This document shows positions 24,659 to 33,002 of a stretch of 64,000 nt of DNA, piece by piece. Under the pieces are notes generated by a model. That model saw only the letters and a list, made by a program, of their open reading frames with translations. It ran no database searches and had not been told where the DNA came from. Source of the DNA: Paeniglutamicibacter psychrophenolicus (GTDB lineage Bacteria; Actinomycetota; Actinomycetes; Actinomycetales; Micrococcaceae). Made by a program: the position numbers and the translations under genes. Positions within the stretch are counted from its first letter, which is position 1. Each line of letters begins with the position of its first letter. The stretch is from contig NZ_JAUSSH010000004.1 in assembly GCF_030812255.1 (NCBI RefSeq), forward strand, positions 124,001 through 188,000, read 5' to 3'.

Positions 24659-26626
24659 ATGACTGAAACCCTTTTGCCCGTGCTCGCTGCCGAGGAAACC
24701 TTGTGGAGCGAGGACGAACGCCTCGCGTTCTGGGATGCCGCGGCGCGGCGCCTGAGCTGGTCCGAGGACTGGCACACCATCCACTCGAGCACCGGTGTCG
24801 ATGCCGGGGCCCGGCGCGGGCCCGAGCTTCGCTGGTTTGAGGGCGGCAAGCTCAACGCCGCCTACAACTGTGTGGACCGCCACGTGGAAGCCGGGCGCGG
24901 CGACAAGGTCGCCCTGCACTTCGAGGGCGAGCCCGGCGACAGGACCACCGTCACCTACCAGGACCTGCAGGACCGGGTGTCCCGGGCCGCCAACGCGCTG
25001 CTTTCCCTGGGCGTGGGCAAGGGCGACCGCGTGGTCATCTACCTGCCCGTGCTCGTGGAAACCGTGGTCATCACCCTGGCCTGCGCGCGCATCGGCGCGG
25101 TGCACTCGCTGGTCTTCGGCGGCTTTTCCGCCGAGGCGCTGAGGTTCCGCGTCGAAGACACCGGCGCGAAGCTGCTGGTCACCACCGATGGGCAGTTCCG
25201 CCGCGGCGAGGCCGTCCCGGTCAAGGACAACGCCGATGCCGCGGTTTCCGGGGAGAACAGCATCGAACACGTGCTGGTGCTCCGGCGCACCGGGAACGAG
25301 ATCGCCTGGACCGAAGGCCGGGACGTGTGGTGGCACGAGACCGTCGAAACTGCGAGCAAGGAGCACTCCCCCGAGGCCTTCGACGCCGAGACCCCGCTGT
25401 TTATTATGTACACCTCCGGCACCACCGGCCAGCCCAAGGGCCTGGTCCACACCACCGGCGGCTACCTGACGCAGGCCTCCTGGAGCCACGAGTTCCTCTT
25501 CTCCCACCCGGAACCCGCGCAGCGGGAAAACGATGTCCACTGGTGCACCGCGGACCTGGCCTGGGTCACCGCGCACACCTACGAGATCTACGGGCCGCTG
25601 TCCAACGGCGTCACCCAGGTCATCTACGAGGGCGTGCCCAACGCCCCGCACCCCGGGCGCCACTTCGAGATCATCGAACGCTACGGCGTGACCAGCTACT
25701 ACACCGCGCCCACGCTGGTGCGCTCGCTGATGGGCTGGTTCCCCGACGGCGTCCCCGCCGACTACGACCTGTCCTCGATCCGATTGGCCGGAACCGTGGG
25801 CGAGGCCGTGAACCCGGAGGCATGGCGCTGGCTGCGCGGCCAGGTGGGGCGCGACACCCCCGCCGGCATTCCGATGGTCGACACCTGGTGGCAGTCCGAA
25901 ACCGGCTCCACGATCCTTTCCCCGCGGCAGGGGGACACCGCGTTCAAGCCGGGCTGCGGCACCCGGGCGCTGCCCGGGGTAACCGTTGACATCGTCGACG
26001 AACAGGGAGCCGGGGTGGAGCCGAACGTGCAGGGCAACATCGTGTTGACCAAGACCGGGCCGGCCATGGCCCGCACCGTCTGGGGAAACCCCGAGCGCTA
26101 CTACACCTCCTACTGGGAAAAGTATGCCGAGCAGGGCTGGTTCCTGGCCGGGGACGGGGCACGCTTCGATGCGGACGGGGACATCTGGATCCTGGGCCGC
26201 ACGGACGACGTCATCAACATCTCCGGGCACCGGCTTTCGACCATCGAGATCGAATCCGCGCTGGTCACCCACCCGGCGGTCGTCGAGGCCGGGGTCTGCC
26301 CGACCAGCGACGCGAAGACCGGCCACGCGGCCACCGCGTTCGTGGTGCCCTTCGACAAGTCGGTGGTGGGAACGGACCTGTCCGGCGAGGCGCTGGCCAG
26401 GCAGCAGGCCCTCACCACCGAGCTGCGCAACCACGTGGCAACGCAGATCGGTCCCATCGCCAAGCCGCGCGAGATCGTCTTCGTGCCCGACGTTCCCAAG
26501 ACCCGTTCGGGCAAGATAATGCGCCGCCTGCTGACGCAGCTCTTTGAGGGCAGCGCCCTGGGTGACACCACCAGCCTGCAGAACGAGCCCTGCATCGCGG
26601 AGATCAAGGAAATCTGCGAGCGCTAG
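24659..26626 (+). CDS. acsA: Acetyl-CoA synthetase
   Basis: A 655-residue AMP-forming acetate:CoA ligase. Motifs: YTSGTTGQPKG (251-261), a VDTWWQSETG region (407-416), GRTDDVINISGHR, and KTRSGKIMRR with the regulatory Lys619 that is acetylated in the family. The acetate pocket residues appear conserved (Val-Thr at 303-304, Val380, Trp411), so acetate rather than a longer acid is the likely substrate. It lies 8 nt behind a SAM riboswitch and diverges from a desulfurisation pair, which is unusual: acs genes are normally under carbon control. A plausible reason is acetyl-CoA for O-acetylhomoserine synthesis, the substrate of the metY product; alternatively it may handle acetate from an organosulfur substrate (both inference). 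Confidence 0.9.
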   Translation: MTETLLPVLAAEETLWSEDERLAFWDAAARRLSWSEDWHTIHSSTGVDAGARRGPELRWFEGGKLNAAYNCVDRHVEAGRGDKVALHFEGEPGDRTTVTYQDLQDRVSRAANALLSLGVGKGDRVVIYLPVLVETVVITLACARIGAVHSLVFGGFSAEALRFRVEDTGAKLLVTTDGQFRRGEAVPVKDNADAAVSGENSIEHVLVLRRTGNEIAWTEGRDVWWHETVETASKEHSPEAFDAETPLFIMYTSGTTGQPKGLVHTTGGYLTQASWSHEFLFSHPEPAQRENDVHWCTADLAWVTAHTYEIYGPLSNGVTQVIYEGVPNAPHPGRHFEIIERYGVTSYYTAPTLVRSLMGWFPDGVPADYDLSSIRLAGTVGEAVNPEAWRWLRGQVGRDTPAGIPMVDTWWQSETGSTILSPRQGDTAFKPGCGTRALPGVTVDIVDEQGAGVEPNVQGNIVLTKTGPAMARTVWGNPERYYTSYWEKYAEQGWFLAGDGARFDADGDIWILGRTDDVINISGHRLSTIEIESALVTHPAVVEAGVCPTSDAKTGHAATAFVVPFDKSVVGTDLSGEALARQQALTTELRNHVATQIGPIAKPREIVFVPDVPKTRSGKIMRRLLTQLFEGSALGDTTSLQNEPCIAEIKEICER

Positions 26627-26670
26627 AACCCCTTTGGCGCACTGCCAAGCGAGCCAGGCCGTACGGCCTT

Positions 26671-26704
26671 CGCCCCCCTTCCCGGCATCTTGGGAGGGGG
26701 GGCG
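26671..26704 (+). terminator. Terminator after acsA
   Basis: CGCCCCCC followed by TTCCC pairs with GGGAGGGGGGGCG across an 8-nt loop, 45 nt beyond the acsA stop. The hairpin is very stable but has no U-tract. Confidence 0.75.
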
Positions 26705-27177
26705 ATTCACGTGGACGCGGCAGCGACGCGCAAACCCATAGCGCCGGGCACGCTAGACGGTTAAGCTGGTTGCTGGGCGCTCCAGCCGGTCACGCCCGCC
26801 CGGACCGCATACCGCGATGCGGGATTCCACGAATCATTTCAGTCCGAATCCGCTCCGATCCCGGCGATGCCGGGATCGGCGGGAAAAGTTGAGCATGACA
26901 AAGCCTGTTGCGCTCGAGCCAGTGCCGCCCGAGGCATCCCTGCACATGACGCCCCGGCGGACCGCCGCGGCCTGCTCCAATCCGCATGCCAACACCAGCC
27001 CCGGCCCTGATACCGCGGGCCACAAGCACCCCTCGGCGTCGTGCCCGGCCGCAATCCTCCGCCATTCACGGGACAACCATCGACAACGCCGTGTTCGCCT
27101 TGGGGAAAGCAGCTCGCCTGTGCCTCGACACGGCACTTCGGCTCCCCCAGCCGACACATCCCCCTAAGAAGGAAGCC
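26705..27177 (+). other. Upstream region of katG, no convincing gene
   Basis: A 473-bp stretch without a supported gene. A perfect 9-bp hairpin, GATCCCGGC-gat-GCCGGGATC, lies at 26857-26877. A short frame beginning MTKPVALEPVPP (near 26895) exists, but it has no recognisable family and poor codon character. No furA-like gene precedes katG here, unlike in mycobacteria. Confidence 0.45.
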
Positions 27178-29367
27178 ATGTCCGAAACCACGAGCGGCCA
27201 GTGCCCCGTATTCGACGCCGGCCGCGCCCACCCCACCTACGCCAACACCAACACCGAGTGGTGGCCGAACAAGCTCAACCTCAAGGTCCTGGCCAAGAAC
27301 ACCCCGGTGTCCAACCCGCTCGCCGCGGACTTCAACTACGCCGAGGCCTTCGAGGCCCTTGACCTGGACGCCGTGAAGGCAGACCTCGCCGAGGCCATGA
27401 CCAGGTCCTACGACTGGTGGCCCGCCGACTACGGCCACTACGGGCCGCTCTTCGTGCGCATGGCCTGGCATTCCTCCGGCACCTACCGCAGCCACGACGG
27501 CCGCGGCGGCGGAGGGTCGGGCCAGCAGCGCTTCGCCCCGTTGAACTCCTGGCCGGACAACGTCAACCTGGACAAGGCCCGCCGCCTGCTGTGGCCGGTC
27601 AAGAAGAAGTACGGCCAGTCCATCTCCTGGGCCGACCTGATCATCCTGGCCGGCAATGTGGCCATGGAGACCATGGGATTTGAGACCTTCGGCTTTGCCG
27701 GCGGGCGCCCGGACGTCTGGGAAGCCGACGACGACGTGTACTGGGGCCCGGAGAAGGTCTGGCTGGACAACGAGCGCTACACCGGGAACCGCGAGCTGGC
27801 GGCCCCGCTGGCCGCGGTCCAGATGGGCCTGATCTACGTGAACCCGGAGGGGCCCGACGGCCTGGCCGATCCACTGGCCGCAGCCATCGACATCCGCGAG
27901 ACCTTCCGCCGCATGGGCATGGACGACGAGGAGACCGTTGCGCTGATCGCCGGCGGCCACACCTTCGGCAAGACCCACGGCGCCGATGCCGAGTCCCACA
28001 AGGGCCCCGCCCCGGAGGCCGCACCGCTCCAGCTGCAGGGCCTGGGCTGGAAGTCCGGCCACGGCACCGGCCACGGGGACGACACCATCGGCTCGGGATT
28101 GGAAGTCACCTGGACCTACCACCCGACCCGCTGGGACAACGAGTACTTCCACATCCTCTTCGGCTACGAGTGGGAAATGTTCCTCTCCCCCGCCGGCGCC
28201 CAGCAATGGCGCCCGAAGGACGGTGCGGGCGCCGACCTGGTCCCGATGGCCCACAACCCCTCCCTGCGCCGCGAACCGCGCATGCTCACCACCGACCTGT
28301 CCCTGCGCTTCGACCCGATCTACGGCCCGATCTCGCGGAACTTCAAGGACAACCCGGAGAAGTTTGCCGACGCCTATGCCCGCGCATGGTTCAAGCTGAC
28401 CCACCGCGACATGGGCCCGAAGTCCCGCTACCTGGGCAAGGAGGTCCCGGCCGAGGACCTTCCCTGGCAGGATCCGCTGCCACCCGCCCCGGAAACGACC
28501 CTGGGGGATCCGGAAATCGCGGCGCTGAAGGACATGGTCTCCGCCTCGGGCCTGGGCGTCGGGCAGCTGGTCTCCACCGCGTGGAAGGCCGCGGCGACCT
28601 TCCGTTCCTCGGACAAGCGCGGCGGGGCCAACGGCGGGCGCATCCGCCTTCAGCCGCAGGTCTCCTGGGCCGTGAACCAGCCCGAGCAGCTCAAACCCGT
28701 CATTGCCACGCTCGAGGGAATCGTTGACCGCTTCAACGCCACCTCGGAGATCAAGACCTCCTTCGCCGACGTGGTGGTGCTGGCGGGCAATGTGGGCATC
28801 GAACAGGCGGCGCGGGCCGCGGGCGCCGAAATCACCGTCCCGTTCACCCCGGGCCGCGTGGATGCCACCCAGGAGCAGACCGATGAGGAGCAGTTCGCGT
28901 GGCTTGAGCCGGTGGCCGACGCGTTCCGCAATTACGACTCGGGTTTGCTGAAGATGCCCAGCGAGTTCCTGCTGATCGACCGCGCGAACCTCTTGGGCCT
29001 CTCGGCCCCGGAGATGGCCGTGCTGCTCGGCGGGTTGCGCGTGCTGGGCAACAACTGGGACGGCTCGGACCTGGGTGTCTTCACCGACACCCCGGGCGCG
29101 CTGACCAACGACTTCTTCGTGAACCTCACCCAAATGGGCCTGGAGTGGATACCGGATGCCGAGGAACTGACCTACTCCACCGCCGACGGCCGCTTCAGGG
29201 GCAGCCGCGCGGACCTGGTTTTCGGCGCGGACTCCGAGCTGCGCGCCCTGGCCGAGGTGTACGCCTCGGACGACGCGCAGGAGAAGTTCGTGCGCGACTT
29301 CGCCGCCGCCTGGGCCAAGCTCATGGATGCCGACCGCTTCGAATTGCGGAGGCGTCTCCGGGCCTGA
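27178..29367 (+). CDS. katG: Catalase-peroxidase
   Basis: A 729-residue bifunctional heme catalase-peroxidase that removes hydrogen peroxide. Distal residues Arg94, Trp97 and His98 lie in [13 protein letters not shown]. Trp97, Tyr220 ([10 protein letters not shown]) and Met246 form the expected cross-linked adduct needed for catalase activity, and proximal His261 lies in [12 protein letters not shown] second, non-heme peroxidase-like domain follows, as in all KatG proteins. The start at 27178 follows AAGGA; the frame is open upstream to 26986 but that part is not KatG-like. Length matches the family. Convergent with the flavoprotein gene. Confidence 0.96.
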   Translation: MSETTSGQCPVFDAGRAHPTYANTNTEWWPNKLNLKVLAKNTPVSNPLAADFNYAEAFEALDLDAVKADLAEAMTRSYDWWPADYGHYGPLFVRMAWHSSGTYRSHDGRGGGGSGQQRFAPLNSWPDNVNLDKARRLLWPVKKKYGQSISWADLIILAGNVAMETMGFETFGFAGGRPDVWEADDDVYWGPEKVWLDNERYTGNRELAAPLAAVQMGLIYVNPEGPDGLADPLAAAIDIRETFRRMGMDDEETVALIAGGHTFGKTHGADAESHKGPAPEAAPLQLQGLGWKSGHGTGHGDDTIGSGLEVTWTYHPTRWDNEYFHILFGYEWEMFLSPAGAQQWRPKDGAGADLVPMAHNPSLRREPRMLTTDLSLRFDPIYGPISRNFKDNPEKFADAYARAWFKLTHRDMGPKSRYLGKEVPAEDLPWQDPLPPAPETTLGDPEIAALKDMVSASGLGVGQLVSTAWKAAATFRSSDKRGGANGGRIRLQPQVSWAVNQPEQLKPVIATLEGIVDRFNATSEIKTSFADVVVLAGNVGIEQAARAAGAEITVPFTPGRVDATQEQTDEEQFAWLEPVADAFRNYDSGLLKMPSEFLLIDRANLLGLSAPEMAVLLGGLRVLGNNWDGSDLGVFTDTPGALTNDFFVNLTQMGLEWIPDAEELTYSTADGRFRGSRADLVFGADSELRALAEVYASDDAQEKFVRDFAAAWAKLMDADRFELRRRLRA

Positions 29368-29377
29368 TCGGGCCAGC

Positions 29378-29398
29378 GGGGGCAGGTGTTTCGCCCCC
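29378..29398 (+). terminator. katG terminator hairpin
   Basis: GGGGGC and GCCCCC arms separated by 9 nt, 10 nt beyond the katG stop codon. Confidence 0.6.
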
Positions 29399-29424
29399 TC
29401 CGGTCCCCGCCCACATGCGGACCC

Positions 29425-29448
29425 GCGGCCGGCTGTTCAGCCGGCCGC
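29425..29448 (-). terminator. Hairpin across the stop codon of the flavoprotein gene
   Basis: A perfect 11-bp inverted repeat (GCGGCCGGCTG and its complement) around a 2-nt centre spans the stop codon at 29437-29439. It probably terminates the minus-strand gene and may also stop katG readthrough. Confidence 0.55.
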
Positions 29449-30666
29449 GACCATCCGCTCGACCAGGTGGGCAGCGTCGGCACCGACCCCGGGGATCACC
29501 GCCGACGGCTCGGTGTGCAGCCACGGCAGCCCGATCGCGTAGAGGCCCGGCTGGACGGTGACGCCGCGGCGGTGCAGCGGGTAGCCCCATTCGTCCAGGA
29601 TCGGCAGCCCCAGCCAGGAGAAGTCCAGCCGGTAGCCGGTGGCCCACACCACCGCGGCGATCCCTTCCGCATCCATGTCGAGATCGACTCCCCCCTCCGG
29701 CACCGGACCGAGGCCGGTGGCCGGTGGATCCTGCGGCAGCTCAAGCCCGGTGGCCGCTGCGTAGGCATCGAACATCGGGCGGGAACGCACGTCGAAGTCG
29801 GTCTCGGCAAAGGCCACCTTGCGGGCCACATCGTCCCCGAAACTCACCGTGGACCCGTCAACCCCAAGGACTTTCCCGTGCAGCACCGCACCACGTTCGG
29901 CGAGGAGGCGCGGAGAATCCTCGAACAGGTGCGGATGGCATTCGAAGCGGGCGGCCGGGGTCGGCAGGTCATCCACCGTGGGGACCCTCATGCCGAGTTC
30001 CGGGCCCCGTAGCAGCACCTGCATCAGCCACCAGTACAGGTTGCGGCCGCGGTAGCTGCGCGGGGCGCCGGTGCAGGAGGACACCGCCACGTGCACGCGC
30101 CGCCCGGCGGAGAGCAATTCGGAGGCGATCTGCGTGCCGGACTGCCCGGTCCCGACGACCAGTACCGCGCCCTCGGGCAATTGGCCCGGTTGCCGGTAGT
30201 CGTTGCTGTGCAGTTGCCGGACCGACTCCGGGAACCCGGCCGCCGCGGCCGGCAGGCTCGGCACCTGGAAGGGGCCGGTGGCCAGCACCACCCGGTGCGC
30301 CGAAATCGAGGCCCCCTGGGCGTGGACCAGGAATCCGCCGTTGGCCACTTCCATCCCGGTCACTTCGGTGGCCAGGCGCACCGGGGCGGCGATCCGCCCG
30401 GCGTATTCGCGGAACAACTCGATGACGGCATCGCGGCCCGACAACGCGTTGGGGTCGGGCCCGTCGTACGGCATGCCAGGCAGCTGGAGCGCGAAGTTCG
30501 GCGTGACCAGCCGAAAGCTGTCCCAGCGGTCCTGCCAGGCGCCGCCGAGTGCTTCGCGGCGGTCCACCAGCAGGTGCGCGATGCCCGCCTGGTTGAGCCA
30601 ATAGCTGGTCGCGAGTCCGGCCTGGCCGGCGCCGACGACGAGCGTGTCCACTGTTTCGGTACCCAT
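29437..30666 (-). CDS. FAD/NAD(P)-binding flavoprotein monooxygenase-like (CzcO/Trk type)
   Basis: A 409-residue two-dinucleotide-binding-domain flavoprotein. GAGQAGLATSYWL near the N-terminus binds FAD, and VVGTGQSGTQIASEL near 170 binds NAD(P)H. VVWATGYRLDFSWL matches the ATG motif of this class. Substrate unknown. GGAGG lies 5 nt before the ATG at 30666. The insertion sequence ends only 21 nt upstream of the start, so the ribosome site lies in the target duplication and the native promoter is now 1.7 kb away. Before insertion the gene was about 85 nt downstream of the methyltransferase-like gene at 32484 and probably in its operon. Confidence 0.8.
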   Translation of the reverse strand: MGTETVDTLVVGAGQAGLATSYWLNQAGIAHLLVDRREALGGAWQDRWDSFRLVTPNFALQLPGMPYDGPDPNALSGRDAVIELFREYAGRIAAPVRLATEVTGMEVANGGFLVHAQGASISAHRVVLATGPFQVPSLPAAAAGFPESVRQLHSNDYRQPGQLPEGAVLVVGTGQSGTQIASELLSAGRRVHVAVSSCTGAPRSYRGRNLYWWLMQVLLRGPELGMRVPTVDDLPTPAARFECHPHLFEDSPRLLAERGAVLHGKVLGVDGSTVSFGDDVARKVAFAETDFDVRSRPMFDAYAAATGLELPQDPPATGLGPVPEGGVDLDMDAEGIAAVVWATGYRLDFSWLGLPILDEWGYPLHRRGVTVQPGLYAIGLPWLHTEPSAVIPGVGADAAHLVERMVAAG

Positions 30667-30672
30667 GATGTC

Positions 30673-30687
30673 CTCCCTGGGGCGGGA
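30673..30687. repeat. Target-site duplication, left copy (15 bp)
   Basis: CTCCCTGGGGCGGGA, identical to 32406-32420, directly flanks the insertion sequence. Confidence 0.9.
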
Positions 30688-30761
30688 TGTGATCTCTCAG
30701 AACATCGTTTACAACATCACTCAGGACATCGCTTACAGGATCTCTCAAGACATCGCTGACA
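30688..30761 (-). repeat. Left-end array of three 24-bp transposase boxes
   Basis: Boxes occupy 30688-30713, 30714-30737 and 30738-30761. Read outward on the minus strand they are TGTCAGCGATGT, TGTAAGCGATGT and TGTAAACGATGT, each followed by a TGAGwG sequence. They are presumed transposase-binding sites. Confidence 0.85.
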
Positions 30762-30816
30762 GGTAGCAACTGCATGGCAGACCCGGATCTGACCTCAGGT
30801 TATTCGATAATAATGG

Positions 30817-32256
30817 GTGTCAAATACATTATCGGCGTCGGTACGCCGTCAAATCATTGAGTTCGATCCGGGTCTGCCAGACTCCCTCAGTATCTCGCAA
30901 TTATGCGATCAACTGGGCATCAGCCGACCGTCCTATTACAAAGTCAAGAAACGCTATATCGCCGAAGGCAACAAGGCGCTGAACCCGCATTCCAGGGCTC
31001 CGAAGAGCCCGGCGAGGACTTACGGGGAGCCAACCAAGGAATTGGTGTTGCGGATCCGTCAACGCATGGCCAAAGCCGGTTGGGACCACGGCCCGCAATC
31101 AATCTGGTTCGAAGGTGTGGACTCCGGAGAATTTGGGGACCAGGTCCCGTCGGTGGCAACCATTGGACGAATCCTCGCCGAATCGGGCGTCACCAAAACC
31201 AACCCCCGAAAGCGACCGCGCAGTGCGTGGATGAGGTTCTCTCGGTCATATCCGATGGAGATGTGGCAGCTCGATGGGTTGGAATATCGGCTCTTCGACC
31301 AAGACGGCACCAAGGCAACGATCTACCAGCTCTTGGATGATGGAACCCGTTTTGATGTTGGGTCACTTTGCTTTGAACGACCCGAAAACAGCGAAGACGC
31401 GATCTCCACGTTGCGTGCAGCCTTCGACGAATACGGGGTTCCGCAGGAGCTTTTGACTGACAACGGACTCTCTTTCAACCAGGCCCGTCGTGGAAAGATT
31501 AGTAGCACAGAGATCTTCCTAGCCGAGCGTGGTTGTCGGGGCATCACGGGCCGTATTTGGCATCCAGAAACCCAAGGAAAAAACGAAAGAAGCCATCAGA
31601 CCCTCGTCCGGTTTCTCGATGCTCACGCCCCCAAGAACCTCGATGATCTTTCCAAGCTTTTGGTGCGCTTCAGGGAGCACTACAACTATCGACGGCGTCA
31701 TCAGTCTCTGAAGGTTGGAAGCACTCATCTCACCCCTGGCCAGGCATGGGAAGCAGGGGAACACCGGGGCTCCGACGGCACTCCCATTGGCATTGAGCAG
31801 TTGCAGGCCAAGGCTGATGCCTACCGCGACAAACAAATCGCTCTCAAAGCTGCTGCATCATCCACCGATACCGGTGGCACCATCATGGCCACGCAGCAAC
31901 AGGCCCAGGAAGCTTTGCCCGTCCAGACCGGCAAGCTGCAGGACCAACCAAGTGACCTGGTGCAGATTACTCGCACCAACCCACAGATCTATTACCGTGG
32001 CCGTGCGTTTAAGGTGCCGACTCATCTGGTCGGCGAACACCGATTGGTCACCACCGAAACAGGATTTACGTTGTTCAGCACCCTTGATGGGGAGGAAAGT
32101 CTCTATTTTCCGTTGCCGCTGCGTCTTGCCTCCAGCAAAAAGCTGATGCCGCTGTGGCAGGTCCACGGTGCCCGCATCCGCGAACCGAGACCGGCGTGGG
32201 TGCTGAAGCGGATCGACTACGAAAAGCAGCATTACCAGCTGGAACTTACCGGCTGA
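30817..32256 (+). CDS. DDE transposase of the insertion sequence
   Basis: A 479-residue transposase. An N-terminal helix-turn-helix (SISQLCDQLGISRPSYYKVKK) is followed by a second helical DNA-binding region, then an rve-type integrase core. Acidic residues are visible in EMWQLDGLEYRLFD (first Asp), LLTDNGLSFN (second Asp) and PETQGKNERSHQTLVRFL (Glu). About 110 C-terminal residues after the core (from about PVQTGKLQDQ) resemble the beta-barrel tail of Mu-type and IS481-type enzymes. The GTG start at 30817 lacks a clear ribosome site. The reading frame is intact, so the element may be active. Confidence 0.9.
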   Translation: MSNTLSASVRRQIIEFDPGLPDSLSISQLCDQLGISRPSYYKVKKRYIAEGNKALNPHSRAPKSPARTYGEPTKELVLRIRQRMAKAGWDHGPQSIWFEGVDSGEFGDQVPSVATIGRILAESGVTKTNPRKRPRSAWMRFSRSYPMEMWQLDGLEYRLFDQDGTKATIYQLLDDGTRFDVGSLCFERPENSEDAISTLRAAFDEYGVPQELLTDNGLSFNQARRGKISSTEIFLAERGCRGITGRIWHPETQGKNERSHQTLVRFLDAHAPKNLDDLSKLLVRFREHYNYRRRHQSLKVGSTHLTPGQAWEAGEHRGSDGTPIGIEQLQAKADAYRDKQIALKAAASSTDTGGTIMATQQQAQEALPVQTGKLQDQPSDLVQITRTNPQIYYRGRAFKVPTHLVGEHRLVTTETGFTLFSTLDGEESLYFPLPLRLASSKKLMPLWQVHGARIREPRPAWVLKRIDYEKQHYQLELTG

Positions 32257-32283
32257 CTTGACTGAAAATCTGAGTGCACGCGG

Positions 32284-32405
32284 TGTCAGCGATGTTGTGA
32301 GTTTTGGTGTCAACGATGTGCTGACATCGTGTGTAAAGGAAGTGTCGAGTGCGTGTGTAAACGATGTAGTGAGTGCGACTGTAAACAAAGAAGCGAGTGT
32401 TCACA
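32284..32405 (+). repeat. Right-end array of five 24-bp transposase boxes
   Basis: Box starts at 32284, 32308, 32332, 32356 and 32380, exact 24-bp spacing. TGTCAGCGATGT and TGTCAACGATGT are followed by a diverged copy (TGTAAAGGAAGT), a consensus copy TGTAAACGATGT, and the terminal copy TGTAAACAAAGA. Confidence 0.85.
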
Positions 32406-32420
32406 CTCCCTGGGGCGGGA
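32406..32420. repeat. Target-site duplication, right copy (15 bp)
   Basis: CTCCCTGGGGCGGGA, identical to 30673-30687. Confidence 0.9.
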
Positions 32421-32483
32421 TTGTTCCCTTGTGGTCTTGGTACCGAGGGTAGGGGGCGGAGGGGGCCGGCGACTTCCGCAGAA

Positions 32484-33002
32484 TCACCCATCCCGGCCAA
32501 ATGGGTTCTTTTGTGTAGTGCGCAGGCGCAGGTAGCGCGGCGTGCATGCCGCATAGTGCTCGTACCGGCTCCCGAATTCCTCCAGCAGCCGGCGTTCCTC
32601 GTCCCGGATGGCTCGGTGCACCAGCAGTGCGGCGGCCGGGAGGGTCAGGGCCGTCCAGCCGCTGCCCGCCGCGGTCCCGGCGCCGGCGTGGAACAGCAAC
32701 CACGCGAGGTACATCGGGTTGCGGCTGAGGCGGTAGGGCCCGGAGACGACCAGCACCTGCGGGCGTGCCAAATCGACGGGGCGTGCTGCCCTCCAGGCGG
32801 CCGCGGCAAGCAGCACGCCAGAACCGGCCAGCAGCGTCCCGCAGGCCGCAGCTGCGGGAGGCTGCCGGGGTGTCGCGCCGAGCCTGCCCAGCAGGACCGC
32901 TGCGCCCACCCCGGCCAGGTGCGGCACGGGGACCGGGACATTGGACAGTCCGCGGCGCCACCGGGCGCTGCGGCTGTCCGCCGCCGGGCTAATGGACCCC
33001 AT
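32484..33002 (-). CDS. Isoprenylcysteine/phospholipid methyltransferase-like membrane protein
   Basis: A ~172-residue integral membrane protein of the ICMT/PEMT superfamily. It has three or four hydrophobic segments and the SAM-binding signature GPYRLSRNPMYLAWLLF, followed by a C-terminal EERRLLEEFGSRYEHY element. The acceptor is unknown. I use the ATG at 33002; an in-frame GTG at 33011 is possible. Either start overlaps the 3' end of the LuxR-type gene, so the two are translationally coupled. The insertion sequence lies 63 nt downstream and separates it from the flavoprotein gene. Confidence 0.8.
   Translation of the reverse strand: MGSISPAADSRSARWRRGLSNVPVPVPHLAGVGAAVLLGRLGATPRQPPAAAACGTLLAGSGVLLAAAAWRAARPVDLARPQVLVVSGPYRLSRNPMYLAWLLFHAGAGTAAGSGWTALTLPAAALLVHRAIRDEERRLLEEFGSRYEHYAACTPRYLRLRTTQKNPFGRDG

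Larger units (their letters stand above)
30688..32405 (+). mobile_element. Complete insertion sequence, 1718 bp, IS481/IS1202-like
   Basis: The element begins TGTGATCTC and ends GTTCACA. The outer 26 bp at each end are imperfect inverted repeats (TGTGA...GTTTACA). It is flanked by 15-bp direct repeats and holds one intact DDE transposase gene. Inside the ends lie outward-facing boxes of consensus TGTAAACGATGT at an exact 24-bp period, three at the left end and five at the right. A long target duplication and a ~480-residue integrase-core transposase fit the IS481/IS1202-type group better than IS3 or IS30; family placement is inference. Confidence 0.88.

Noticed and set aside
24512-26710. 732-residue minus-strand open frame
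   Set aside because: Antisense to acsA; no motif, and acsA is unambiguous.
26895-27167. Short plus-strand frame MTKPVALEPVPP... before katG
   Set aside because: It has a weak ribosome site, but composition is unlike a protein and no family is visible. Considered and rejected as a furA-like regulator.
26839-29133. 764-residue minus-strand open frame
   Set aside because: Antisense to katG, which has all catalytic residues.
32284-32405. 24-bp period repeats considered as a CRISPR array or origin iterons
   Set aside because: They are contiguous without spacers, recur inverted at the other end, and lie exactly at the ends of a transposase-bearing element.
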